Source: Gammaproteobacteria bacterium (lineage in GTDB: Bacteria > Pseudomonadota > Gammaproteobacteria > Steroidobacterales > Steroidobacteraceae). From it: DNA of 64,000 nucleotides. Positions 51,818 through 61,400 of this stretch are shown here, one piece after another (position 1 is the first letter of the stretch; each line of letters begins with the position of its first letter). A program made the position numbers and the translations under genes. The DNA is taken from the NCBI GenBank assembly GCA_025359205.1, contig JANYHD010000039.1, positions 16,292 through 80,291 on the forward strand, in the 5' to 3' direction. The notes below the pieces were generated by a model. It did no database searches and had not been told where the DNA came from. It saw nothing but the letters and a program-made list of their open reading frames with translations.

Positions 51818-54381
51818 TTCGCGAACATCTCCCGCAATCCACCCGAAACGAGTTTCGACACGTCGAGCAATACCCTTGGAAGCACCAGGCCGCCTGGCGA
51901 GGCAAGATATTTGGATTCCCACACGGGATTGAACTTGCTCTTGTAGCGGCGCAGGCCATCGAAGTTATAGAAATGCTCGCCGTGGCGGAACACGAAATTG
52001 CCGACCCGATGCCACGCGGGCGCCAGCGGATGCCGTTCCAGACCGGCGAGCGGCGCCATGCCCAGGTTCAACCATTGGTAGCCCTGGGCGCGCGCCCACA
52101 GCATCAGTTCAACGAACAGGAAATCCATCGCGCCGCGCGGTGCGTCCGGGCCGAAGCGCATCAGGTCGACCGACAATTCCTTACCGTCACCGGCGCCCCA
52201 GAGCGTGGCGAAGGCCACCGCATCGCCCTCGCATCGCACCAGTGCAACCGGGAAGTTGCGCACATAGTCAGGTGAGAACGCACCGACCGAGAAGCTCTTC
52301 TCGGCCACTGCCTTGTCTTCGAGCCAGTTGTCGGAAATGAGCTTGAGGCGCGGCATTAGCGCTTCGACCTTGTCCGCCGCGACCACCTCGAAGCTCGCGC
52401 CGTCGCGTTCCGCGCGCCGCCGCTGCGTACGCAGTTCGGCGCGCGCGCTGCCCTCGAGCGAGAAATCGGCGAGCGACACGCGCGCCTCCTCGCCGAGCTT
52501 CAAGGCCGCGAGCCCGAGGTCGACGTACAGTGGCAGGCGCTCGCCGCTCACCTGGTAGAACACGGTCCAGCCGCCATGCCGGTCGGAGAGTTCGCGGAAC
52601 TGCCACACCAGCTCTTCATGGCTTTCGCGCCGACCCACCGGATCACCCAGCGCGATCCAGCTGCGGCCGCTCACCTGGTACATGAGGAAGGCATCGCGTG
52701 CCTCGCTGAACAGCAGACGCTTGTCACCCATCAACACCGCATTGGCGAGCGCCTGGTCGGCCTGCGCCAGCAGGCCGCGCGCCACTTGCAGATCCTCGGC
52801 CGAAGCGCGGCCCGGCTCGGGACGCGAAGGTTGCAGCAGATTCATTGCCAGGAACACGGCCGCCAGCAGCACCACGGTGAGCGAAGCGCGCAACATGCGC
52901 GGCGCGTCGCCCTTGAGCGCAAAGGTCCACCACAGGGAATGCGAATACTCGACGTGGCGATGCGCGAAGAAGCCCACCCACACGGCGGTCGAGATCACAA
53001 TCACCAGGCTTGCGACCCACACCGGCGTGAAACGCTCGGCCATGATCGTCGCCGGGCGATAGAACGCGCGGCGGCCAAGCCACAGGATTCCCATCACCAC
53101 CGCCAGCACGACGGCCTGCTCGACCTCGAGTCCCTTGAGGAGCGAAGCGACGATGCCGGCCGCGAGCAGCCAGATCGTGAGCTGGTAGGCCGCTGCCAGG
53201 CGCCGGAACAGCGCGCGCGCCAGCACCAGCAATGCGAGACCGATGACGCTGCCGGCGAGGTGCGAGATTTCCAGCACCGCGAGCGGCAATGCGCGCCACA
53301 GCAGCGCTATGCGCGAATCGATGGCGGGCGTGGCTCCCGACACCAGCAGCACGAACCCGGCCATGAACACCAGTGCGCCGCTCACCTGCGGCACGACCGG
53401 CGTCACGTAGACGCCGACCATCTGCTCGAGCCGCGACAGCCGCGGGCGCAGCGCGAGGATCTGCTGCGCGCCGAACATGAGCGCGGCCACGCACAGCGGC
53501 ATGGCGTAGTACACGGCGCGCCACGCCAGCAGCGAACCGGCGAGCTGCACCGCGGGTACGCCCGGGAGCGCCAGCACGATGACCGATTCGAACACGCCGA
53601 GCCCGCCGGGCACATGACTGATGACACCCGCCGTGATGGCCACCGCATACACGCCGACGAACAGCGGCAGCGTGACCGGCGCGTCGGCGGGCAGCAGGAA
53701 CCACAGCACCGCCGCCGAGAACGACAGGTCGACCACCGCCAGCAGTATCTGCGGCAGCGCCACCGACGGAATGGGTGCGCGCAGGGCCCAGCCAAACAGC
53801 TCGAGCGGTGCCGGGCGCAACAGCGACCAGAGCGCGTACAGCGCGACCGCGGTGAGCAGCAGCGCGCCGATCGCACCCACCGCCGGCGTCGCCAAATGCA
53901 GCGCCGCGGCACCGGCAGCCGGCGCAGCCAGGAAAGCCACGCCAGCCAGCACGGCCAACCCAATCGCGGTGGTCAGGCCGCAAAACACGGCCACTTCGGC
54001 CACATCCGCGGCACTCAATCCTGAGCTCGCATACAGTCGATAACGCACCGCGGCGCCGGTGAAACTCGCGACGCCCAGGTTGTGGCCGAAGGCGTAGGCG
54101 ATGAAGGCAGTGAAGGCCGCACGCGCGTAAGGCAGCGGCTTTTCGATGTAGCGCAGCGCGAGCACGTCGTAGAAACTCAGCAACCAGTAGCTCAACACCG
54201 TGAACAGCACCGCACGCAGGACCGATGCGGCCGGAATCGCGCGCAGCGTGGCGAGGATGGCTGTCAGGCGGATCTGCACCAGTTCGCGGTGGATGACCCA
54301 GGCGACGAGCGCAAAGACCAGCACCGTGAAGACTGGCAGCAACCAGCGGCGCCAGAATTCCCGGAATTCGCCGAAACTCAT
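51814..54381 (-). CDS. mprF: Bifunctional lysylphosphatidylglycerol synthase/flippase
   Basis: An 855-residue membrane protein. The N-terminal roughly 540 residues contain about 14 transmembrane helices (flippase and anchoring part; note FGHNLGVASFTGAAVRYRLY and ISHVPGGLGVFES). The C-terminal soluble domain (DUF2156) transfers an amino acid from aminoacyl-tRNA to phosphatidylglycerol, recognised by LMYQVSGRSWIALGDPVG-type sequence and the end YNFDGLRRYKSKFNPVWESK. It makes the envelope more resistant to cationic peptides and acid. The start at 54381 is one base after the DUF423 stop region. It is paired with acvB. Confidence 0.94.
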   Translation of the reverse strand: MSFGEFREFWRRWLLPVFTVLVFALVAWVIHRELVQIRLTAILATLRAIPAASVLRAVLFTVLSYWLLSFYDVLALRYIEKPLPYARAAFTAFIAYAFGHNLGVASFTGAAVRYRLYASSGLSAADVAEVAVFCGLTTAIGLAVLAGVAFLAAPAAGAAALHLATPAVGAIGALLLTAVALYALWSLLRPAPLELFGWALRAPIPSVALPQILLAVVDLSFSAAVLWFLLPADAPVTLPLFVGVYAVAITAGVISHVPGGLGVFESVIVLALPGVPAVQLAGSLLAWRAVYYAMPLCVAALMFGAQQILALRPRLSRLEQMVGVYVTPVVPQVSGALVFMAGFVLLVSGATPAIDSRIALLWRALPLAVLEISHLAGSVIGLALLVLARALFRRLAAAYQLTIWLLAAGIVASLLKGLEVEQAVVLAVVMGILWLGRRAFYRPATIMAERFTPVWVASLVIVISTAVWVGFFAHRHVEYSHSLWWTFALKGDAPRMLRASLTVVLLAAVFLAMNLLQPSRPEPGRASAEDLQVARGLLAQADQALANAVLMGDKRLLFSEARDAFLMYQVSGRSWIALGDPVGRRESHEELVWQFRELSDRHGGWTVFYQVSGERLPLYVDLGLAALKLGEEARVSLADFSLEGSARAELRTQRRRAERDGASFEVVAADKVEALMPRLKLISDNWLEDKAVAEKSFSVGAFSPDYVRNFPVALVRCEGDAVAFATLWGAGDGKELSVDLMRFGPDAPRGAMDFLFVELMLWARAQGYQWLNLGMAPLAGLERHPLAPAWHRVGNFVFRHGEHFYNFDGLRRYKSKFNPVWESKYLASPGGLVLPRVLLDVSKLVSGGLREMFAK

Positions 54382-54382
54382 T

Positions 54383-54793
54383 TCACTCCATCCGTGGCGG
54401 CGCCCGCCACAAAGCCACTGCGGCCAGCAACCAGCCGCCAATCAGGCACAGGCCGCCGAGCGGTGTGAGCGCGCCGATCACGAGCGGCGCTCCGGCCAGC
54501 AGCAGGTAGAGGCTCCCCGAGAACAGCAGCACGCCCACGAGCAGCAGGTCCGCAGCGATGCGCAGCAGGCGGTCATGGCGCTGCCTCTCTAGCGCGCCCA
54601 GCAGCAACAGGCCCAACGCATGGATGAACTGAAGGAGCACCGCAGTCTGCAGCACCTCGTAGCGAACCGCCGCCAGGCGGTCGCGCAGCAGGTGCGCAGC
54701 CAGCGCCCCGATGATGGTGGCGACCGCCATCAATACGGCGCCCGCGCACAGTGCGCGACGCGGGGAATTGCCAGCCCCCGGCTCCGCGCTCAT
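54383..54793 (-). CDS. DUF423 membrane protein
   Basis: A 136-residue protein with four hydrophobic helices. It matches the DUF423 family (YgdD-like): [40 protein letters not shown] and the C-terminal [20 protein letters not shown]. The start at 54793 (MSAEPGAG) is preferred to an upstream frame that runs through ygiQ. Its start overlaps the ygiQ stop by 4 bases. Function unknown. Confidence 0.88.
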   Translation of the reverse strand: MSAEPGAGNSPRRALCAGAVLMAVATIIGALAAHLLRDRLAAVRYEVLQTAVLLQFIHALGLLLLGALERQRHDRLLRIAADLLLVGVLLFSGSLYLLLAGAPLVIGALTPLGGLCLIGGWLLAAVALWRAPPRME

Positions 54794-56982
54794 TTGCGGC
54801 TCTTGCGCCCGGTGGTCTTGGCGGCCGGCGGCGGCGTGCGCGGCACGCGCGGCAGTCCGGTGTGCTGCGTGCGGATGGGCTGACTGCGTGTCGGCGCAGA
54901 GCGCTGTCCCTCGCGCGCCAGCCCCGTGCCCGGCGGCTGCCATGACGGAATGAGCTGGTGGCGGCCTGATCCGATGAGCTCAGCCCGTCCCATGCGGCGC
55001 AGCGCCTCACGCAGCAGCGGCCAGTTGTTTGCGTCGTGGTAGCGCAGGAATGCCTTGTGGAGCCGGCGTACGCGCAGCCCCTTTGGCACTGCGACGGTGG
55101 CGCTGGTGCGAGTCACGCGATGCAGCGGGTTTCTGCCCGTGTGGTACATCGCCGTGGCCGTGGCCATGGGCGATGGCAGGAAGGCCTGCACCTGGTCGGC
55201 GCGGAAGCCATTGCGCTTGAGCCAGAGCGCGAGCTCGAGCATGTCCTCGTCGGTCGTGCCGGGGTGCGCGGCTATGAAATAAGGAATCAGGTACTGTTCC
55301 TTGCCCGCCTCCTTCGAATACTTGTCGAACAGCTCCTTGAAGCGATAGTAGGTGCCCACGCCCGGCTTCATCATCATCGACAGCGGGCCTTCACGCACAT
55401 GCTCGGGCGCGATCTTCAGGTAGCCGCCGACGTGATGCTGCGCCAGCTCACGCACGTATTCGGGTGACTCGATCGCCAGGTCATAGCGCACGCCGGAGGC
55501 GATCAGCACTTTCTTTACGCCCGGCAACTCGCGCGCGCGGCGATACAGGCTGATGAGCGCACTGTGATCGGTGTTCAGGTTCGGGCACACACCCGGAAAC
55601 ACGCACGAGGGAAGGCGGCAGGCGCTCTCGATCTCCCGGCTCTTGCACGCGATGCGATACATGTTCGCGGTCGGGCCGCCCAGATCCGAGATCACGCCGG
55701 TGAAGCCCGGCACGACGTCGCGTATTTGCTCGATCTCGCGGATCACCGAATCTTCCGAACGGTTCTGGATGATGCGGCCTTCGTGTTCGGTGATCGAGCA
55801 GAAGGTGCAACCACCGAAGCAGCCGCGCTGTATGGCCACCGAAAAACGGATCATCTTGTAGGCTGGGATATTCGCCTTGCCATAGGCCGGATGGGGTTGC
55901 CGCCGGTACGGCAGTTCGTAAATCCAGTCCATTTCGGCCATCGCCAGCGGAATCGGCGGCGGGTTCAGCCACACTTCCTGGTCACCGTGCCGCTGCACCA
56001 GCGCGCGCGCGTTCCCAGGGTTCGATTCCAGGTGCAGGATGCGCGAGGCGTGCGCGTACAGCACCGGATCTTCCGCCACCTGCTCGAAGGCAGGGAGCCG
56101 GATCACGCTGCGTTCGCGATCCGCGTTGCGCACGCGTCTTGGGAATGACACGACGTTGAGGCCCGGCTCCGGCGCGGCAGCGGCATTGGCGGCTGACTTA
56201 GCACCCTCCGGCGTCATCGCATAGGGATCGACGGGAGGATTCAACGGCCCCGGCGTATCCAGGTGGGTCGAGTCAATTTCGATCCACCCTTCCGGCAGGC
56301 CGCGCCGCGCGTAGACCGTGCCGCGGATGTCGGTGAGAGACGCGACGGGCTCGCCGGCATCGAGCCGCCGCGCGATCTCCATCACCTGGCGTTCGGCATT
56401 GCCGAACACCAGCAGGTCCGCCTTGGCATCGAGCAGGATCGAGCGGCGCACCTTTTCCGACCAGTAATCGAAATGCGCTATGCGCCGAAGCGAAGCTTCG
56501 ATGCTGCCGATGACGACCGGCACGTCTTTGTAGGCCTCGCGCACGCGTTGCGCATAGACGATCACCGACCGATCGGGTCGCAGCCCACCCTTGCCTTCCG
56601 GCGTGTACGCATCATCGCTCCGCACCCGGCGGTCGGCCGTGTAGCGATTGACCATGGAATCCATGTTGCCGGCCGTCACGCCGAAGAACAGCCGCGGCCG
56701 GCCCAACGCACGGCACGGCGCCGCGCTGTGCCAGTCGGGCTGGGCAATGATGCCGACGCGGAACCCCTGCGCCTCCAGCACGCGGCCGATCACCGCCATG
56801 CCAAAACTGGGATGATCGACGTAGGCGTCGCCGGTGACGATGATGATGTCGCACTGGTCCCAACCGAGTTGCTCCATCTCGGCGCGCGACATGGGCAGGA
56901 ACGGCGCCGGCGGCCGGCGCGCGGTGGGCGCGCCTGCGGCCGCGGGCAGGAGCCAGGACTGTAGTTGCGGGGCGGCGAGCAT
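54790..56982 (-). CDS. ygiQ: YgiQ-family radical SAM protein
   Basis: A 730-residue radical-SAM enzyme of the UPF0313/YgiQ family. The [4Fe-4S] motif is C-x3-C-x2-C in [17 protein letters not shown] (about residue 395). The N-terminal part has [13 protein letters not shown], typical of the family, and [10 protein letters not shown] precedes the cluster. The C-terminal roughly 60 residues are a basic low-complexity tail. The reaction is unknown. The start at 56982 ([10 protein letters not shown]) is divergent from the GFA gene with 42 bases between starts. Confidence 0.93.
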   Translation of the reverse strand: MLAAPQLQSWLLPAAAGAPTARRPPAPFLPMSRAEMEQLGWDQCDIIIVTGDAYVDHPSFGMAVIGRVLEAQGFRVGIIAQPDWHSAAPCRALGRPRLFFGVTAGNMDSMVNRYTADRRVRSDDAYTPEGKGGLRPDRSVIVYAQRVREAYKDVPVVIGSIEASLRRIAHFDYWSEKVRRSILLDAKADLLVFGNAERQVMEIARRLDAGEPVASLTDIRGTVYARRGLPEGWIEIDSTHLDTPGPLNPPVDPYAMTPEGAKSAANAAAAPEPGLNVVSFPRRVRNADRERSVIRLPAFEQVAEDPVLYAHASRILHLESNPGNARALVQRHGDQEVWLNPPPIPLAMAEMDWIYELPYRRQPHPAYGKANIPAYKMIRFSVAIQRGCFGGCTFCSITEHEGRIIQNRSEDSVIREIEQIRDVVPGFTGVISDLGGPTANMYRIACKSREIESACRLPSCVFPGVCPNLNTDHSALISLYRRARELPGVKKVLIASGVRYDLAIESPEYVRELAQHHVGGYLKIAPEHVREGPLSMMMKPGVGTYYRFKELFDKYSKEAGKEQYLIPYFIAAHPGTTDEDMLELALWLKRNGFRADQVQAFLPSPMATATAMYHTGRNPLHRVTRTSATVAVPKGLRVRRLHKAFLRYHDANNWPLLREALRRMGRAELIGSGRHQLIPSWQPPGTGLAREGQRSAPTRSQPIRTQHTGLPRVPRTPPPAAKTTGRKSRK

Positions 56983-57024
56983 GCCGGGATTATAGGCGTG
57001 CCTACGCAATCACAGGGACGGCAC

Positions 57025-57435
57025 ATGAAAATCAGCGGCGGATGCCTATGCGGCGCGGTGCGTTATGAAAGCACGGCGGAGCCGGTGATCACGCGCGTGT
57101 GCTGGTGCCGCCTGTGCCAGTACCTCGGCGCGGGCAGCGGCACCGTCAATGTCTGCTTCCAGACCGAATCATTCGCGGTGCACGGCACGGTAAGCGACTA
57201 CGTCAGCATCGCCGACAGCGGCAATGTGCTGCATCGGCGCTTTTGTCCCGCTTGCGGCACGCCGATGTTCAGCGCGGCAGAAGCGCGGCCGCACCTGGTG
57301 TTCGTGCGCGCGGGCACGCTCGATGACACGGAGATCGCGCGCCCAGCCCTGACCATCTGGACCTCCGCGGCGCCAAGCTGGGCCTGCATCGCGGATGACC
57401 TGCCGCGCGTCGAGCGGCAGCCACCGCCGCTGTAG
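57025..57435 (+). CDS. GFA-family (CENP-V/Mss4-fold) zinc protein
   Basis: A 136-residue protein with the glutathione-dependent formaldehyde-activating-enzyme fold. Cysteine ligands for two zincs are visible: GGCLCGAVRY, VCWCRLCQYL and FCPACGTPMF. Such proteins are widespread; a few bind glutathione adducts, but most have no proven role. AGGGA lies about 7 bases upstream of the start at 57025. It is convergent with the ATP-grasp gene (12 bases between stops). Confidence 0.88.
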   Translation: MKISGGCLCGAVRYESTAEPVITRVCWCRLCQYLGAGSGTVNVCFQTESFAVHGTVSDYVSIADSGNVLHRRFCPACGTPMFSAAEARPHLVFVRAGTLDDTEIARPALTIWTSAAPSWACIADDLPRVERQPPPL

Positions 57436-57447
57436 GGCCTGTTCGCT

Positions 57448-58359
57448 TCAGGGGATCGGTGCGAGGGCGGCGGCGAGCCGGGCAAAGCGCGCGGCCGCTC
57501 CCGCCGCGTACGTGAAGAACAGCGACGGTTCGGCAAGCTCGAGCTCGAGCACGCAGGGCGCGCCGTCGGCGCCGCGCAGCAGATCGATACGCGCGTACAG
57601 CAGTGGCGCGAACGGCAGCGCCTGCAGCACGCGCGCGCCCAGTGCCAGCTCGTCGGCGCTGGGCGTCCGCGGCGTGATTTCCTCCGGCGCAAACAGCGCC
57701 CGGGTCGGGCCGGAGCCGCGCTGCAGGAGCGGCCCCTTGCGGATCGCGTGACTGAATTCGCCGTTGAAATACATGAGTGCTGTCTCGCCGTGATCGTCGA
57801 CCCGCTCCAGATAAGGCTGCACCAGCACGCTGCGTCGCTCGGCCAACAGGCGCGCAATATGGGCCGTCATTGTGCCGAGTTCGCCGCGCGGATGGCGCTG
57901 CGCGTCGCGTGAACCCGAACCCACCACGGGCTTGATGACGATGTCGGCGGCCGCTTCGCGGCGCAGCAACTGCTGTAGCGCCGCGGCGGGATCATCCCCG
58001 GGCTCGACGAAGATCGTCGGCACGATGGCGGCGCCGGCCCGGCTGAGTTCCGCCAGGTAGTGCTTGTCGAGGCTCCAGCGCACGACGGGCGGCGGATTCA
58101 ATACGCGCGTGAGCTGCGCGGTGCGATCGAGCCAGCCGAGAAACTCGGCCAGCCGGGCCGAATAGTCCCAGCTGGAGCGCAGCAAGGCTAGCCGGAAGCC
58201 CGACCAGTCGACGCCTTCGTCGTCCCAGTCCACCGCTTCGGCGGCAGTGCCCTGCGCGGCAAACGCTGCGAGGAGCGGCGGCAGGTCTTCGTCCAGATCG
58301 TGCGCGGCGCGCGCGGTCACCAGTGCAATCGGGCGTGTCGAGTCGGCGGCCTGGCGCAT
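57448..58359 (-). CDS. Orphan ATP-grasp enzyme (RimK/glutathione-synthetase-like)
   Basis: A 303-residue protein. The N-terminal domain (IALVTARAAHDLDEDLPPLL) and LLRSSWDYSARLAEFLGWLD precede an ATP-grasp domain: VIKPVVGSGSRDAQRHPRGE (nucleotide-binding lysine), VLVQPYLERVDDHGETALMY and the magnesium ligands in VLELELAEPSLFF near the end. Such stand-alone enzymes ligate amino acids or similar groups to unknown acceptors. No obvious substrate or partner gene is nearby. It is divergent from uvrA with 58 bases between starts. Confidence 0.82.
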   Translation of the reverse strand: MRQAADSTRPIALVTARAAHDLDEDLPPLLAAFAAQGTAAEAVDWDDEGVDWSGFRLALLRSSWDYSARLAEFLGWLDRTAQLTRVLNPPPVVRWSLDKHYLAELSRAGAAIVPTIFVEPGDDPAAALQQLLRREAAADIVIKPVVGSGSRDAQRHPRGELGTMTAHIARLLAERRSVLVQPYLERVDDHGETALMYFNGEFSHAIRKGPLLQRGSGPTRALFAPEEITPRTPSADELALGARVLQALPFAPLLYARIDLLRGADGAPCVLELELAEPSLFFTYAAGAAARFARLAAALAPIP

Positions 58360-58417
58360 CGAAATACATCCTCGCGGTGGAGCGCCATTCTACAAAAACA
58401 ACGGCTAAAATGACGCG

Positions 58418-61400
58418 ATGAAAGCGCGCGCCACCGAGGCCATCGTCGTCCGTGGCGCTTGCCAGAATAACCTTCGCAATCTCGACCTGGACATTCCCCA
58501 CGGCGAGCTGACCGTGGTCACGGGTGTGTCGGGTTCCGGCAAATCCTCGCTGGTGTTCGACACGCTCTATGCGGAGGGACAGCGGCGCTACGTCGAGACT
58601 TTCTCGCCCTACGCCCGCCAGTTCCTCGATCGCTGCGACAAGCCGCGTGTCACCAGCATCGAAGGGATCCCGCCAGCCATCGCCATCGACCAGGTGAATC
58701 CCGTGCGCACCTCGCGCTCGACCGTCGGGACGATGACCGAGATCAACGATCACCTGAAGCTCCTATACGCGCGCGCGGCGACGCTGCACTGCCGGCGCTG
58801 CGGCCAGATCGTGCGCCGCGACAGCCCGGCCAGCATTGCGTTCAGCGTGCGGGAACGCGCCGCCGCGGCCGCCAATCCCCGTTTGCTGGTGTGCTTCCCG
58901 GTCGCCATTCCAATGCGCATGCCGGTAGCGGAAATCCGCGCCGAGCTCGAGCGGCAGGGTTATGCGCGCGTGCACCGGGAATCAAAGCAGGAGCTGGAGG
59001 TGATCCAGGACCGGCTGCGCGCTGACGATGAGAACGCGGCGCGCCTGCACGAGGCGCTGGAAGCGGCGCTGCGCTCGGGCCATGGCCGGATCATCGTGCA
59101 TGCGCTGGACGAGCCAGGCACAGTGTTGCAGAGCTGGCGCTACTCAAGCGACCTGCACTGCGCCGAGTGCAACCTGCACTACCAGGATGCGCTGCCCGCG
59201 CTGTTCTCGTTCAACTCCGCCATCGGCGCGTGCGAGCAATGCCGCGGTTTCGGCCGCGTCGTCGGCATCGACTACGCGCTGGTGATCCCCGACCCGGGCA
59301 AGACGCTGGCAGAAGGCGCGATTCGTCCCTGGCAGACCCCTTCGTTCAAGGAATGCCAGGACGATCTCGAACGTCATGCCAAACGCCGCGGTATCGCGCT
59401 CGATGTGCCGTGGCGCGAGCTGCCTGCGACCGATCGCGCCTGGGTGCTCGAGGGCGAGGGACCGTGGATCAAGAAGACCTGGTACGGCTTGCAGCGCTTC
59501 TTCGCCTGGCTGGAGACCAAAGCCTACAAGATGCACATCCGCGTGCTGCTGTCGAAGTACCGCAGCTACACGCAGTGCACGCTCTGCAACGGCGCACGCC
59601 TCAAGCCCGATGCGCTGCTGTGGCGGCTGGGCGCCGAAGCCAGCGCGCGCGGGCACAATATCCACGAGCTCGTCTGCCTGCCGGTCAGCGACTGCCGCGA
59701 TTTCATCCAGCGCCTGCGCCTGCCCGCGCCGCTCGATGTAGCCGCGGAGCTGGTGCTGGCGGAACTGCGCTCGCGCCTCGGATATCTGTGCGAGGTGGGC
59801 TTAGGTTATCTCACGCTCGATCGTCAGTCGCGCACGCTCTCGGGCGGCGAGGTCCAGCGCATCAATCTCACCACGGCGCTCGGCACCTCGCTCGTCAACA
59901 CGCTGTTCGTGCTCGACGAACCCTCGATTGGCCTGCATCCACGCGATATGGGGCGCGTCATCGGCGTGATGCAGCGGCTGCGCGATGCGGGCAATACGCT
60001 GCTGGTGGTCGAACACGATCCGCAGATCATGCACGCCGCCGACCGGCTGCTCGACCTGGGCCCGGGTGCCGGCGAGCACGGCGGCCGCATCGTCAGCTAC
60101 GGCACGCCGGCGCAGGTTGCCTCTGATCCCGCCTCGCTCACCGGCGCCTGGCTGTCGGGTCGCAAGCGCCTGCCCCCGCTCCGCGCCGCGCAATCCGTCG
60201 CCGACAGGGCCGGTCACTACGACGCCGGCGGCGAGGTCGCCGCCCGCGCGATCGAACTCGACGGCGTCACAGCACACAACCTCAAGAACATCGATGTGCG
60301 CATTCCCCTGCGCAAGCTCGTGTGCCTGACGGGTGTTTCGGGCTCGGGCAAGTCCACGCTGGTTGAACAGGTGCTGTACCCGGCTCTGCAGAAGGCCAGG
60401 GGCAAGCCGGGCGAAACGCCGCTCGCGCATCGCACGCTGCGCGGCACGGAACTGATCGAATCAGCCGTGCTGATCGACCAGAAGCCGATCGGGCGCACCA
60501 CGCGCTCCAACCCGGTGAGCTACGTCGGCGCCTTCGATGAGATCCGCGCTCTGTTCGCCGCCAGTCCGGACGCGAAACTGCGCCGCTACACCGCCGGCAC
60601 CTTCAGTTTCAACAGCGGCACCGGCCGCTGCCCGGTCTGCAGCGGCAACGGCTTCGAGCACGTTGAAATGCAGTTTCTCGCGGACGTGTACCTGCGTTGC
60701 GGCGAGTGCAACGGCAGCCGCTATCGCGCCGCGACCCGCCAGGTGCGCATCGAGGGCGCCACGGGAACGCAGGCCGACATCGCCGCGGTGCTGGAGTTCA
60801 CCGTAACGGAAGCGCTCGCGTTCTTCGTCCACGCGCCGCGCGTACGCTCACGACTGCAGCCGCTTGCTGACGTCGGCCTCGATTACCTGCGTCTCGGGCA
60901 GCCCGTACCGACGCTTTCGGGTGGCGAAGCGCAACGGCTGAAGCTCGCAGGATACCTGGCCGAAGCGGCCCTGGCTCCACGCCGCAAAGCCGATGCAGCG
61001 CGCCGGGGCAGCGCTAAGCGCGGCGGCGGCGCAACGCCGCAGGCCAACGGCGCCGCTGGCAAACTGCTGCTGTTTGACGAGCCGACGACCGGCCTACATT
61101 TCGAGGATGTTGCGCGACTGCTGCGTGCTTTCATGCTGCTGCTCGAGGCCGGCCATTCGCTGCTGGTGATCGAGCACAACCTCGAGGTGATCGGCGCCGC
61201 CGACTGGATCATCGATCTCGGGCCCGAAGGCGGCGCGGCGGGTGGCCAGATCGTCGCCACCGGCACGCCGGCCGGAATCATGGCTACCGCCGGCTCGCAC
61301 ACGGGCGCCGCGCTGCTCGCCCAGCAGCGGCTGCTGCACGCTGCTGCGATCGCAACGGCTCCACCCACACGCGCTCCGGCCCGTGAACGCGGGCTGGTGC

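Noticed and set aside
52576..54024. A 482-codon plus-strand frame opposite mprF
   Set aside because: Arg/His/Gln-rich complement of the hydrophobic mprF coding sequence; no motif or ribosome site.
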